Origin: Globodera rostochiensis
Lineage: Eukaryota > Nematoda > Chromadorea > Rhabditida > Heteroderidae
Assembly: GCA_018350325.1 (NCBI GenBank)
Contig: JAEVLN010000012.1
Coordinates: forward strand, 1,757,991-1,821,990
Direction of reading: 5' to 3'
DNA: 64,000 nt
Positions within the stretch are counted from its first letter, which is position 1. Every line of letters begins with the position of its first letter. Positions 39,729 through 50,439 of the stretch are shown here, in pieces. Below the pieces are notes generated by a model. That model searched no databases. It had not been told where the DNA came from and saw nothing but the letters and a program-made list of their open reading frames with translations. A program made the position numbers and the translations under genes.

Positions 39729-39919
39729 ATAAACCAGCCACCATTGTTTTTTAAATTTTTTTTATTAAATTTTTTTTTTTTTGTTTATTTTAAGGAAAAT
39801 CAGTTAAAATATCTAAAATAATATAAAAAATTTAAAATGTTGCCTGCTACTTAACTCTGCATTCATTATTCACTTGTAATTTACAAGTTGGAATGCAATG
39901 TAGATCGGACAGGCGTTGT

Positions 39920-40026
39920 TTTACCGGCACGGTGACAATCCCCTATCATTATATCGACAGGGAATTGAACTAGAGAGTGCAAAGACCGAAGACAGAGCAC
40001 TAACCAGTGTGCCATGCCGGCACGAG
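39920..40026 (-). repeat. second tRNA-derived element, different family
   Basis: On the minus strand it reads CGGCATGGCACACTGGTTAG (A-box like) and later AGTTCAATTCCC (B-box like). The ends CCGGCACGG and CATGCCGGCACG are partly complementary. Secondary structure is too poor for a working tRNA. Confidence 0.45.
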
Positions 40027-41273
40027 TGGGAGGATTTCAAAACATCCCCAAGAACTTTGAAACTTTAAGATTATTCTTTGTTCCTGTGATACCAAACCCA
40101 AAATCCCACCTATTAAGCTCTTAAGTACCCAAACCGAGGTTGATGATGGGCTCAGATTTGATCAGCATTGGATTTAATGATCAAACTCTGATCGGATTGC
40201 CCGAACCCGATCAAGAATAAATAGTTCAGAGGCATTGCAACATCTCACGAGCTTATATGGACCTCACTGGAGTGAAACGCAAACAAGAATTGAAATTTCA
40301 GAGAATCAGCATCGAGTTGTACAGGGAATGCCGCAACAACAGCAGCAGGCGGGCACCAGAAGCGGTGGTGGTCGACAGCAACAACAATTTTGGCAGGTAC
40401 AGTATACAAACAACACTACAATATGTACAGTAATCGATTCACGAAACCTTCTCATGAATTAATGGCGCATATTCATTTGAGAGGCCACCGTTGGGCGTCC
40501 TAATTGGAACAAATGTGCCGATGATCACTGAATTAGGTAGGATCTGGACTGGAGAGGAACCAACCCCGCGGAGGGTAACAAATCGGGGTTCCCCGATTTG
40601 AACATTTCCAACATTATTATGTTTATTTCATTTTCAGTTAATGATTCCAATGTGCAGTTTCTTGACCAAGATGATGATGACGACGTAATTCAATATTACA
40701 TATTTCAAGTTTGGTAAAATTGTTCCTGGCAATTCTTTGTGACTCAGCCCGACACCGAGCTGTACCTGACCAACCATTTGCCTGCGGCACTGCATTTGCA
40801 ATTTCGGTGCTCGACTCGCTGATGTCCACCACCTACTTCAACGACTCGGCACTGACGCTGATCCGCACACTGGTCACCGGAGGCGCCACGCCGGAGCTGG
40901 AGCTGATCCTTGCCGAAGGGGCCGGCCTCAGGGGTAATTAATTGTTTAACCAATCAATCATCTTTGTTAACTAATTAGTAATTACCCTTAACAGGTGGCT
41001 ACAGCACTCCGGACACATTGGCCAACCGGGATCGTTGTCGAATTGCACAAATTACACTTTCTGATCAACCCTATGAGGGCATTACGGTCTAAAAAACAAC
41101 CCAAAATCATTTTATAAAATTTATTGACCCCCACAGACGGGCTCAACTTACGGGGAAATGTTTTCCATTGCACTGAAAAAACATGGCCAATTGTGCATCG
41201 GACTGTACCGTCTGCATGACCAAGCATCCTTGGACTCAAACAAACGCTATGTATGTGGGGGTTTAGTTTCTGT

Positions 41274-41385
41274 TAGAGGAGGACGGGACCGAGACGGGTA
41301 CTGAAATGTTCAATTTTTTCCATTTTTGTACTGAAATTTTTCCAATCCCGGAGTCTTTCCAAAATCCCGGTCCCGTCCTACTCTA
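41274..41385. mobile_element. hAT-type MITE in slo-1 intron, second copy
   Basis: The same insertion as at 37297-37408, copied with duplication block Y, with the same GTTTCTGT target duplication. It is not an independent transposition. Confidence 0.8.
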
Positions 41386-41757
41386 GTTTCTGTGAACAAA
41401 ATGATGTTTTCATAGTCTGAAATGTCATAATATCCGACATTTTTGAAATTCAGAAATAGAAATTCCCGACCCAGACTCTCGGGCCCAATTCGGTACATTT
41501 CCCAGCAGGTCTTATGCATAGTGTATGGAAACTGTGCACAAAACGGCATAAAAACAACATTTCTTAATTTTTTTTTTTACATAAAAATGCCGAAATATAA
41601 ATACCTTTTATTTTCCAAAAATTCCAAAAAGCTTTTATCGATCGGCAAAACCCCCAAAATATCTTACAACGGTTCTTTTGAAATACAGGCCCTGGATTAA
41701 TGTATCAAAATTTCTTAACAAGCTTATGTTGTCCTACTGTAAACAAATTTATGATGG

Positions 41758-41949
41758 TCCTACTGTAACAATCCTTTTAATGATGCCCCTCCTACTGTAA
41801 CAATCCTTTTAATGATGCTCTTCCTACTGTAACAATCCTTTTAATGATGCCCCTCCTACTGTAACAATCCTTTTAATGATGCCCCTCCTACTGTAACAAT
41901 CCTTTTAATGATGCCCCTCCTACTGTAACAATCCTTTTAATGATCCCCC
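41758..41949. repeat. 32-bp minisatellite in slo-1 intron, second copy
   Basis: Same six 32-bp units in the same order as 37781-37972, including the single CTCT variant unit, as expected if copied recently with block Y. Confidence 0.95.
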
Positions 41950-42742
41950 TCGTACTGTAAATCCTTAAAGGGAAAAAATTATTTTGATTTTCTTTTGCAG
42001 GTGATCACAAATCCGCCAGCAGAGCTCCGACTTTTGATCAGTGACAATGTTTGTTGGATATTCAAATTATAATTATTATTTGATCATTTTTTATGATCGA
42101 AAAAATTAGCCGTGGCGCTTCCCGTTGCCACGACAATCCTAATCCACCCCCCAACTAGGATTGGTGTACGTCCCCCCATTCAGGTGTATGTGCTGGAACA
42201 GTTCGATTTCGGTTACTCAAAGTTCGAGACGTTCGGCAGTGAGGCTGGAGGAGGAGGAGGGGGCACCAGCGTCGGTTCCGATCGTCTGTTTGCGTAATAG
42301 CAGACAGAGAGATACACTCCACCGAAGTGCCAAAATTACAATTTTAATTATAATTTTTGAATGTTTTTTTAATCTTTTTTATATATGTTACGGATGATTT
42401 TGGGAAGCGGGCAATTCCGGAATTTCCCGGTGAATTTCGGATATGCCCAAACTACCGTAACATCATATACAATAACAATATTATATACCGTACTATTCGT
42501 GATTATTTTCTTTTTCATTTGTATTCATTTTTGTTTGATTTTATTTTTTCAAAAAATATAATTTATATTCGTGACATTTGATCCCTGCATATGTATTTCA
42601 AGGCAAAATGCAAATTTTTTGAGAGCATTTCATGAAAGTTTTTGAATGGTTTCCAATAGCAAGAGAGAGGTATTCCGTTACTCTTTAAACAAAACAAAAA
42701 TGCCGTTATTACGTATTTTGAAATTTTGATTTTTTTTTTGAT

Positions 42743-43968
42743 CAGGACATAATTTCCATATGATAGTCAAGGCTTGGAGATGAGCCACCAGATGTGCCCC
42801 AGCTAGGGTAATTCCCGCCCAATACAGGCTTCGGAAGAAGCGGCTCACTGAGGGCGGCAGCGGCATTTGGCGGAAACCTCAGAGCAAAGCTCAAACAAAA
42901 CACACATTCGATGTCTCATCCCCAATTTCACCCTCGGGGACTAATTAATCGTACCAGGGATGTGCTCTGGTCGACTTTTTAAAAATCAGAAACCAGAAAT
43001 CAGAATTCTGGTTGCATAAAAAAAATCAGAAACCAGAAAACAGAATTCTGGTCCTTATTTTAAAAATCAGAAATCAGAAAACAGAATTCTGGTGCCCAAA
43101 ACGACCAGAAATTCTGGTAAATCAGAAAACCAGAACAGAAATTTTTTAATCATTCCCGCATTTTTCTTAAGCAATTTTTCCTCCAAAAAGTTCGATTTTA
43201 GGGGTGTGTTTTTTGGGTTTTTTATTGCATTTTTCTTATCAAATTTTCCAAAAAAGTTCAATTTTCAGTAAATTTTTTAGAATTTTTAACATTTTGGTAG
43301 AAAAATTTCAAAAATTTTGTCGATTTTTAAATTTTTCAAAAATGCAAATTTTTTGCGAATTCTGCTTGCCGGTGGGTCGGCGGTGCCGATAGGCGCCGCC
43401 GAGAAAATTTTGAATTTTTGACTTGGTTTATTAACAGATTTTCAACCAAAACTTAAAAAAATCGGCACGTTTTTTAATTTTTTTTAGAAATAGGAGGAGG
43501 TCGGCGGTGCCGATAGGCGCCGCCGGGAAATTTTTTTTGATTTTTAATGACAATTTGTTAAGAAAATTGGCCCAAGAATGAATAATTTTGCAAAAACGGC
43601 TATTTGTAAAAGGTGTTGTAAGTAAAAATTTTAACTTAGAATTTCTGGTTTTTTTTCTGGTTTTTTCTCTAAAAAACCAGAAATCAGAATTCTGGTTGCA
43701 AAAAAAAAAACCAGAAATCAGAATTCTGGTGCCCAAAATCACCAGAAATTCTGGTAAATCAGAACAGAACAGAGCACATCCCTGAATCGTACCCTCCATT
43801 CAACCACTCGTGCCGAGAACAACACCCCCGCGTCCATGTAGAAACCAGACGAGCACGACCCCTTTCCACCAGCAGAATGTGTGGCACCATCTCCTGCCTT
43901 AGGCGGATGGCCTTACTTTTCCGTCCCCGCGACCAACTCAGAGCCAGCAGGACAAAATTCAGTACCAT
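42743..43968 (-). CDS. candidate small two-exon gene interrupted by a MITE in its intron
   Basis: Exon 1 (43793-43968) starts MVLNFVLLALSWSRG, a short hydrophobic start, then basic residues and TRGCCSRHEWLNGG, ending at GG|GTACGA. Exon 2 (42743-42877, after CTCTGAG) continues in phase with PPNAAAALSEPLLPKPVLGG and a Ser/Gly tail to a stop. The total is about 103 aa. The hAT element 42955-43784 lies inside the intron and another starts 17 bp 5' of the ATG. Family unknown; it may be a gene remnant or chance. Confidence 0.3.
42955..43784. mobile_element. non-autonomous hAT-like element (830 bp)
   Basis: Terminal inverted repeats CAGGGATGTGCTCTG and CAGAGCACATCCCTG sit between perfect 8-bp duplications AATCGTAC (42947-42954 and 43785-43792). 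The interior is repeats of ATCAGAA/CCAGAAATCAGAATTCTGGT type and two GC hairpins. No transposase was seen. CAGGG-type ends with 8-bp duplications fit hAT. Confidence 0.88.
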
Positions 43969-43984
43969 TGTTCACAGTCATTAA

Positions 43985-44514
43985 TAGGGAGGAAAATCAT
44001 ATGCACATAAAATCTTGAAATATGCGCATAAAATATGCACCAAAAATTCCAAAATATGCACATAAAATGAAAAAATATGCACATAAATTTTTCCAAATTC
44101 AATATAATTTCCCCAAATCACGAAAAAGTCAATTTTTAGGGGTGCATTTTTTGAAAATTTTTAAAAAATCATTTTTTGGGGTCATTTTTTGAAATTTTTG
44201 AAAAAATCGATCTTTAGGGGTATATTTTTCATTTTTATTGCATTTTTGTTAAGGAATTTTTGAAAAATAGCGAAATATGGATAAAAATGGCGAAAATCCC
44301 TAAATATGCATATAAAATATGCACATAAATAGCGAAATATGCACAAATATGCAAATATGCACATAAATCGCGAAATATGCAAAAATATGCAAAATATGCA
44401 CATGGAAATGCGGTCTAGAAGCTTCAAACCAAGTTGAAAACACGTTTTTCGTGCTTTTCAGACCGTTCCCAGTTCAGGAAAAAAATATGCATGTGCATAT
44501 AATTTTCCTCCCTA
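43985..44514. mobile_element. non-autonomous hAT-like element (530 bp), ATATGC-rich
   Basis: Terminal repeats TAGGGAGGAAAATCATATGC and the complement of TAGGGAGGAAAATTATATGC, flanked by perfect 8-bp duplications GTCATTAA (43977-43984 and 44515-44522). The interior consists of many AAATATGCACATAAA units. No coding capacity. Confidence 0.87.
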
Positions 44515-44544
44515 GTCATTAACGTAATTAGTTGGAATTTCTCC

Positions 44545-44735
44545 AAAGTCCACAACCACTGCGCCACACCACCACAAGGATGAAGGCTGCGAGAATTGGT
44601 GAAAAGAGAAGTGTTCTCTTTTCTATTTGCTCTCTCACAGCCCCCATTCTTGGGTGGCGTGGCGCAGTTGGTTGTGGAGTTAATTCGGAATCCGAAAGGT
44701 TGCGGGTTCAATTCCATCCACGCGTCACGAAATCT
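44545..44735. repeat. inverted pair of tRNA-like elements
   Basis: A plus-strand element at about 44652-44735 (TGGCGCAGTTGG, then GGTTCAATTCC) faces a partial minus-strand copy at about 44545-44580 (complement reads TGTGGCGCAGTGGTTGTGG). Between them lies CTTTTCTATTTGCTCTCTCA, the complement of the sequence before the element at 39650. Confidence 0.5.
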
Positions 44736-45458
44736 CACTAACATCAGCCCACCGTTATTTTTATTTAATTTTTAAAAAGTTTTTTTTGTTGAAATATATT
44801 TTAAGTCAAAACCAGTTTAAATTAGAGCCCGGTAAAAAAAAAATTCCCGGGAACGGGAACGGGGTTTTCAAAAAGAACGGGACGGGAATCCCGAACGGGA
44901 ATCCCGTGTTTTTCCCGTTCCCGTTGAAATCCCGTTCAATTTTTAACGGGAATCCCGCGGGAACGGGAAAAATTTTGAAAATTTTTAAACTAAGAATTTT
45001 TCGAAATTTTTTGGTGGGCACTTTGCGATAAATTTCTGATATACAATTGGAGGGTCCGACAACGCCGATAGGCGCCGTCGGAAAATTTTTAAAACATTTT
45101 TGTTAAGAAAATTGCTCAAAATTTTCTAATTTTTTCCGATTTGCGAATTTTTTAAATTTCAAATTTTTTGAGAATTTCATTTCTCGAGGTGGGGGGGGGG
45201 GGGAGGGGTCGGCGGTGCCGATAGGCGCCGCCGAGAAAATTTTGCATTTTTTGCTCAATTTGATAAGAGATTTGCTACCAAAATCTTAAAAATACGGTAG
45301 TTTTTTTAAGCTTTTAAAATCTTAATTGATTCAGAAAATCAGAAACCAACAAAATATGGCACATTTTGGGTGGGTTCGGCGGTGCCGATAGGCGCCGCCG
45401 TTAAAAAAAATTTGAAATTTAAGCATTTTTGTGATGAAAATTGGTCCAAAATTGTTAA
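44736..45458. repeat. repeat-rich spacer with GC hairpins
   Basis: Contains GGGAACGGG/CCCGTTCCCG palindromic sequence (44825-44970) and hairpins of the form GGCGGTGCC-GATA-GGCGCCGCC at about 45209-45233 and 45376-45400, with a variant at about 45058-45081. Two more copies occur at 43378-43401 and 43501-43525 inside the 830-bp hAT element. No gene seen. Confidence 0.7.
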
Positions 45459-45579
45459 ACACGTACGCCCGCTTCACCCAAATCAAATTATTTTATGTCC
45501 GCAAATTAATTGTAACTTAATGCAAAATATCAGAAAATGTGTAATTGTTATACGGACTCGGAGTACCCATCGTTTTCCG

Positions 45580-46759
45580 TCATTCAAAATCATCCCAATT
45601 GTCCAACGGCGCATTCATCGCTTGAAGAACACTTTCCTCCACCCATTGGTCGCCTGTCTCCTCCGTCGCACTTTCGTCGTCGCTCCACAGATGCGCCCAT
45701 CGTACGGTCTTCTTTAAACCCTTCACCGAATTTTTGCGCAGAATACCGCCAAAGCCCATCGGAATGGGCACTTCGTTCGCCACCGCCAATTCGTCACTTT
45801 TTAAATCATTTTACTAAATGTTTCCTTTAATGTAGCGTAATATTACATGTTTGATGATGATGGCTGTGGTTTCTTCGATACGCTGTCCGAGGCACCCTCA
45901 TTTTGATTCAGTTTGAAGTTTTGGACCATTTCATTTACTGCAATTTTGAGAAAAATGCCTTTAATTGCAGTCGAGTCACAGCACACTGCTGAACGTACTC
46001 TCATCGGTGGGCGTGTCCGGGTAGAAATAGGAGCCGGTCTGTACATGGGAGAGCAGTTCTTCCAGACTTAAGTCCTTGAGCATCACACGCCCATAAAGTG
46101 GTTCCAACGGCGGCTCCGGCGACGGACACGGTGCTTGCGGAAACAACAGATACGGACACCACCGAGAATAATCTAGAAAGGATGATTCTCTGCATCTGTG
46201 GAAGTCCAAATTGTGCAGCTTTTCATTCGTGTAGAAGTCAGCCGGACCGACTAAAAACTGAGAAGGATTAAGGGAATTTGCTGATGCTCGTCCTAATTCA
46301 ATGCATCACATCGTGTTCAACAAGCAGATACAAATTGTATTGCAAAAGCAATCTAGTAAACAACGTTAACATCAAAAAACTTAAGTTGGTAAGCAATTTT
46401 GAAGTCCTCCACCGATCTGAGCAAAATACAGTCGCGCAGCCATCGCTCCTTTCCCTCCCTCTCAAAATATTCCGACCTTTCCGCCCTCTGCCAAAATGAA
46501 AGCTTTTCCCAATCTTGTTGCTCTTCGGTGAGCCCGCCGTTTTTGGGAATTGGAGTAAAATTCACGTCACCACTGAAAAAATAATGACAAATATGGGGGG
46601 TATACACAATAATTATACATATTGGTCGCATAAATGAAGCAGTGCCATAAATCTCACACATTACGGCAAAGTTTGTTTCACATGAATGCTTAAGGATTGC
46701 GTAACTTACGGTTGAATTCCTGACCACAGGTGATTCTTTTTTCTGCCCTTCTTTGCCAT
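45580..46759 (-). CDS. unrecognised 287-aa protein with RVxF-like motif, copy B
   Basis: Duplicate of the gene at 33562-34741 with the same six-exon structure: 46710-46759, 46381-46572, 46310-46352, 45987-46257, 45847-45937 and 45580-45796. Total length is again 864 nt. Coding differences from copy A were not seen by eye; introns differ by small indels. Both copies look translatable, so the dosage of this gene may be doubled if the duplication is real. Confidence 0.7.
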
Positions 46760-47377
46760 AAAGAATGAGTACACTTAAACACGTTAAACAATACAATCTT
46801 AACGGAGAACAACACGGTTAACATATTACATATCTCAAAATTTTAAAAAGCAACATTGTACATAAAAAGAAGCAATTTCAATATTTCATCCAAATAGGTA
46901 TTACCAGGGATGCGATTTTTAGGTTTTTGCCTATTTTTCTGCAGCTTTCTTCATTAAAATTGCTATGGATTTATTTAGAGACCGGCGGGAACGGGATTTC
47001 CGGTCCCGTCTTTTTTGACGGGCCGGATTTTTTACGGGAACGGGAAAAAGACGGGATTCCCGGCCAGTGCTTTTTGAACCCCGTTCCCGTTAAAATTCCT
47101 TGGCGAAGTGTTAAAATTAACAATTTTGGCCCAATTTTCGTCACAAATTATTTCAAATTTCAAAATTTTTTTCCGATACCATTCATTCCCCATTTGCAAC
47201 CCGTCCCTGAATGTAGCAAATAAGCAGGGATGTCGCCGGTTTCCGATATTTTTCAGCTTGGATGTTCGAATTTCAAGAAAAAAAAACATTGGTTTTCAGA
47301 GAATTTGAAATGGGTCTAGGAAGAGGGAAGAAATCGTTTTTTCATTATTTTGTACTACCTTATCCAGGAAAGCTAAC
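46760..47377. promoter_or_regulatory. shared divergent upstream region, copy B
   Basis: Equivalent of 34742-35275, longer by about 85 bp through sequence around 46810-46970. The GC-rich repeat lies at about 46977-47100. Confidence 0.35.
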
Positions 47378-49801
47378 ATGGCCGTGCTTATCGAAACGAC
47401 GTTGGGCGACCTCGTAATTGATCTTTTTGTGGAGGAGCGGCCGAATATGTGCAAAAATTTCCTCAAGCTTTGCAAGACGAAGTATTACAATCTTTGCCAG
47501 TTTTTTACCATCGAGGTTTATTTAGATATGTATTTATAACCAAAAAATGTTTTTATATTTTTAAAATATGATAAAAATATAGTTTGGATTTTTATTATTG
47601 AATTGAATTTCAGCCAAATTACATCGCCCAAACTGGGGACCCGACAAACGCGGGAAGAGGCGGCGAGTCCATTTTTGGGTTTGTCCTTACTGTTTTACTA
47701 AATTTTAAAGAAAACCAAAGATATTTTGGTAATGATGCGTTTGTGCCCCCCCCTGAAATTTTTTTTTGTTCTAAGTGAGAAAATGGAATTCGAAGGCGTA
47801 TAATTCAAATCTAGCCTCCGTTTCGACCAATTTCGAACCCCGTTCTCGGATATTTTGGCCTCATTTAAAAATGACCAATTTGATCCTTTCTTCCCTTTTC
47901 GTTGTTCAAAAATGTTTTTTGGAAAATTTTGAACGCCCCACTCCAAGAGCTGCGTAGTCACTGTTTTTCAGCACGCTCTTTGGCGAGCAAGCGCGCTTCA
48001 TCGAGATGGAAAAAGTGCCGAAATTGCGGCACAGCCAACGTGGCATCGTTTCAATGGTGAACAACGGTGACGGAATGGTCGGCTCTCAATTTTTCGTGAC
48101 TTTGGGCGACGAATTGGACTATTTGGACGGCAAACATTGCATCTTTGGTCAAGTGGGCGAAGGCATGGACACCGTAAAAAAACTGAACGACGAATTGGTG
48201 GACAAACAGAACCGACCCTACCGGGACATTCGGTCCGAGCTTTTTTTTTAACCGTTTATGAAAAGCTAACATTGTAAGACGATTGCGGCTAATTGAACTT
48301 TTCATCAAATCATATTTTTCTTAAAATACTCAATCAAATATAATTTTTTTTAGCATTGCCCACACAATTGTACTGGTCGATCCATTCGATGATCCGCCGC
48401 GGATGCGCATCCCCAAACGCTCTCCTTCGCCCACCATTGATCTGATCAAGGTGCATTATTTTAAAATTAGAGATCGGAACGTTGAAAAATGTCGGGTACC
48501 CGGGTTTTTCCAGCTCAGTGAGACCCGAGCCCGGACCCAAAAAACCCGGGTAGCCCGGATATTTACAAAATCACCTGGAACCGGGCCGGGGCTCGGAAAA
48601 ACTCGGTCCGATCCGATCTCTATTTAAAATCGGGATTAGGACTCGTGTAAAATGCCGACCGAAATTTACTATGATACGTCGGGTTTTGGTCTCAATAATT
48701 TTTATTTTAGCTAGACAATCAAATTGCGTTGGATGAGCGGTTGGATGAAGACGAGGGCAAAACGGAGGAGGAATTGCGCAAGGAGTTGGAGGTGAAGGAC
48801 ATGAAGGCGCAGGCACAAATTTTGGAGATTGTGGGCGATTTGCACTACGCGGAGGAGAGGCCGCCCGACAATGTGCTTTTTGTGTGCAAATTGAACCCGG
48901 TGACCACCGGAGAGGTCGGTCCGGAATTCGTCAATCAATTCCCAGGACTTACATTCAAAAAACAGCTAGTTATTCTTTGGTACGATTTAAAAACAAATTC
49001 ACCACATTCCAGGATCTGCAAGTGATTTTTTCGCGTTTTGGCGAAATTGTCAGCTGTGAAGTGATCTGCGACCGTCGCACTGGCGCTTCCTTACAATACG
49101 CGTTCATCGAATTTGAGCAGCCGGAACAGTGCGAGGCCGCCTACCTGAAGATGGACAACGTCCTCATTGACGGTGGGCGTGGGGAAAAGGGAAAGTCCAT
49201 CATTGTCAGGATGCAACGGATTCCGAATATTTTCGGGCAACCGGTCAATTCCTGACGTTTATGGAAACGGGGCGTTTTCTACTCGAAGCAAAAATTACAG
49301 GATTTTTTTGATTAATAAAAATTTATATTTGTTCAGCATTTCATGTTATGGAACTTCTCTTTTTTTTTTTGTACACGACCGTTGTGCTATGTGAATGTTA
49401 ATTAAGATCGGCGCATTCACGTGGATTTCAGCCAATCGGTGTCCAAAAACTTTCAATGGAAGCGTGGGGAACAATGTACACACTTTGCTGCATTTTCCAT
49501 GGAATGGGTCAAAAATGTTTTTGCTTTTTTAGCCAAAGGCACCATCAAAAATGCGTCGTCATCCTCCGCTTCCGCAAAGCAACCGTCATCACCACCGCGC
49601 GAACGGTCATCCCAGCAACGTCGCCACCATCGGCATGGTCACGAAAAGGAGCACCGTCACCAACATCACCACCACCATGATCATCGAAAGGCTGACCGAA
49701 GTCGGGACGCTGTTGGTGAAGGGCGTAGGCGGCGGTCCAGAAGTGGCGAAAGACACGGGGCGAGAAGGAGCGAGGCGGAAAGGCGAAGGAACCGGCGATA
49801 A
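47378..49801 (+). CDS. PPIL4-type cyclophilin with RRM (peptidyl-prolyl isomerase-like 4), copy B
   Basis: Nuclear cyclophilin of the spliceosome/transcription-linked class. Eight exons: 47378-47515, 47614-47678, 47972-48232, 48354-48450, 48711-48914, 49013-49172, 49407-49475 and 49533-49801, summing to 421 codons. The cyclophilin-like domain (residues 1 to about 165) starts [17 protein letters not shown] and has [19 protein letters not shown]. Then come a linker ([16 protein letters not shown]), the RRM (about 240-320: [32 protein letters not shown]) and a His/Arg/Ser-rich tail. Family members often show reduced isomerase residues, and activity is not predicted here. The last intron (57 nt) is a multiple of three, so its retention would stay in frame. 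Two donors are GTC-type (GTCCGA, GTCGGT). Confidence 0.93.
48468..48622. mobile_element. hAT-type MITE in PPIL4 intron, copy B (fuller form)
   Basis: 155 bp bounded by TAGAGATCGG and CCGATCTCTA with a perfect 8-bp duplication TTTAAAAT on each side. The interior is rich in CCCGGG-type palindromes. Confidence 0.8.
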
Positions 49802-50439
49802 ACCCATTTTATGCACACAAACATGGTCTTTTTACTCTTTTTGTTTGAAGATAAATATGCTACAGCGTGTGACAATTTAGTTCTCCTTTCTTTCTTTACA
49901 TTAGAAAAAACTGTTAAATTTATAGCGTGTCTCACTGGCATGGCATCCAGTGTTTAAGAAACATTGTGGCTTCGTTCTTTTTGTTATTCTTCAAAACGTG
50001 AACAACATTTTGCGACATTAATCCAAGAGATGCAAAATGTTAGCATAGCTTAGCGAGTGAAGAAAAAAAAATATTTTGGGTATGTGAGAGAAGCGAGGAG
50101 GAAGGAAGCTTGGGATGGAACGGAAGAGACGGGTGGGTACACAGAATGACGAGATCAACAACGGAGACGGAACAAATCCAGCATGGGTGGGGGACATTGG
50201 GCGGGGCGGGGGGCGTGGACGAAGGAAAAGGGAAGGAACTCCACAAAATCGGATTTTTGTGAACATGGCGCATAGACAATGGGCATATTTTTGTTATGAA
50301 TGGCGGCTTTCCAGAACATTCGGGAACTCCTTCCAGAGTGTGTGCATCAGAGGGGAACTGCGACAATTGTGTCTCTTTTGTGCCCGGAATCAACAAAGAT
50401 CGTCTTGTCGGGAATCGAATGATTGATGCTGCGATTTGA

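Larger units (their letters stand above)
38802..40301. other. unique spacer between the two slo-1 fragments
   Basis: Apart from the tRNA-like elements, the only coding-like piece is a minus-strand open frame at 38963-39274 (103 codons) that I do not recognise. The rest is AT-rich. Confidence 0.4.
40302..42297 (+). pseudogene. slo-1: slo-1 (BK calcium-activated K+ channel) C-terminal fragment, second copy, with frameshift
   Basis: Encodes the end of the Slo1 cytosolic gating ring, including the calcium bowl ([15 protein letters not shown] then PDTELYLT) and [19 protein letters not shown]. Exons: 40302-40396 (least certain), 40484-40536, 40638-40684, 40748-40933, 40995-41086, 41137-41250, 42001-42048 and 42184-42297. 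In 40748-40933 one base is missing at about 40770 (ACCAACC where the family needs ACCCAACC), breaking the frame right after LYLT. Exons for the voltage sensor, pore and RCK1 are absent from the window, so this is a fragment unless the contig is misassembled. The symbol is the C. elegans orthologue name. Confidence 0.85.
40967..42763. repeat. duplication block Y (slo-1 3' end), second copy
   Basis: Second copy of 36991-38801. Upstream of it this copy keeps further slo-1 exons (40302-40933) that the first copy lacks. Confidence 0.9.
45459..49128. repeat. segmental duplication block X, copy B
   Basis: Second copy of the block at 33443-36990. It is slightly longer because of extra sequence around 46810-46970 and a fuller MITE in the fourth PPIL4 intron. 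Past 49128 PPIL4 continues normally to its stop, so this copy is the intact one. Confidence 0.9.
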
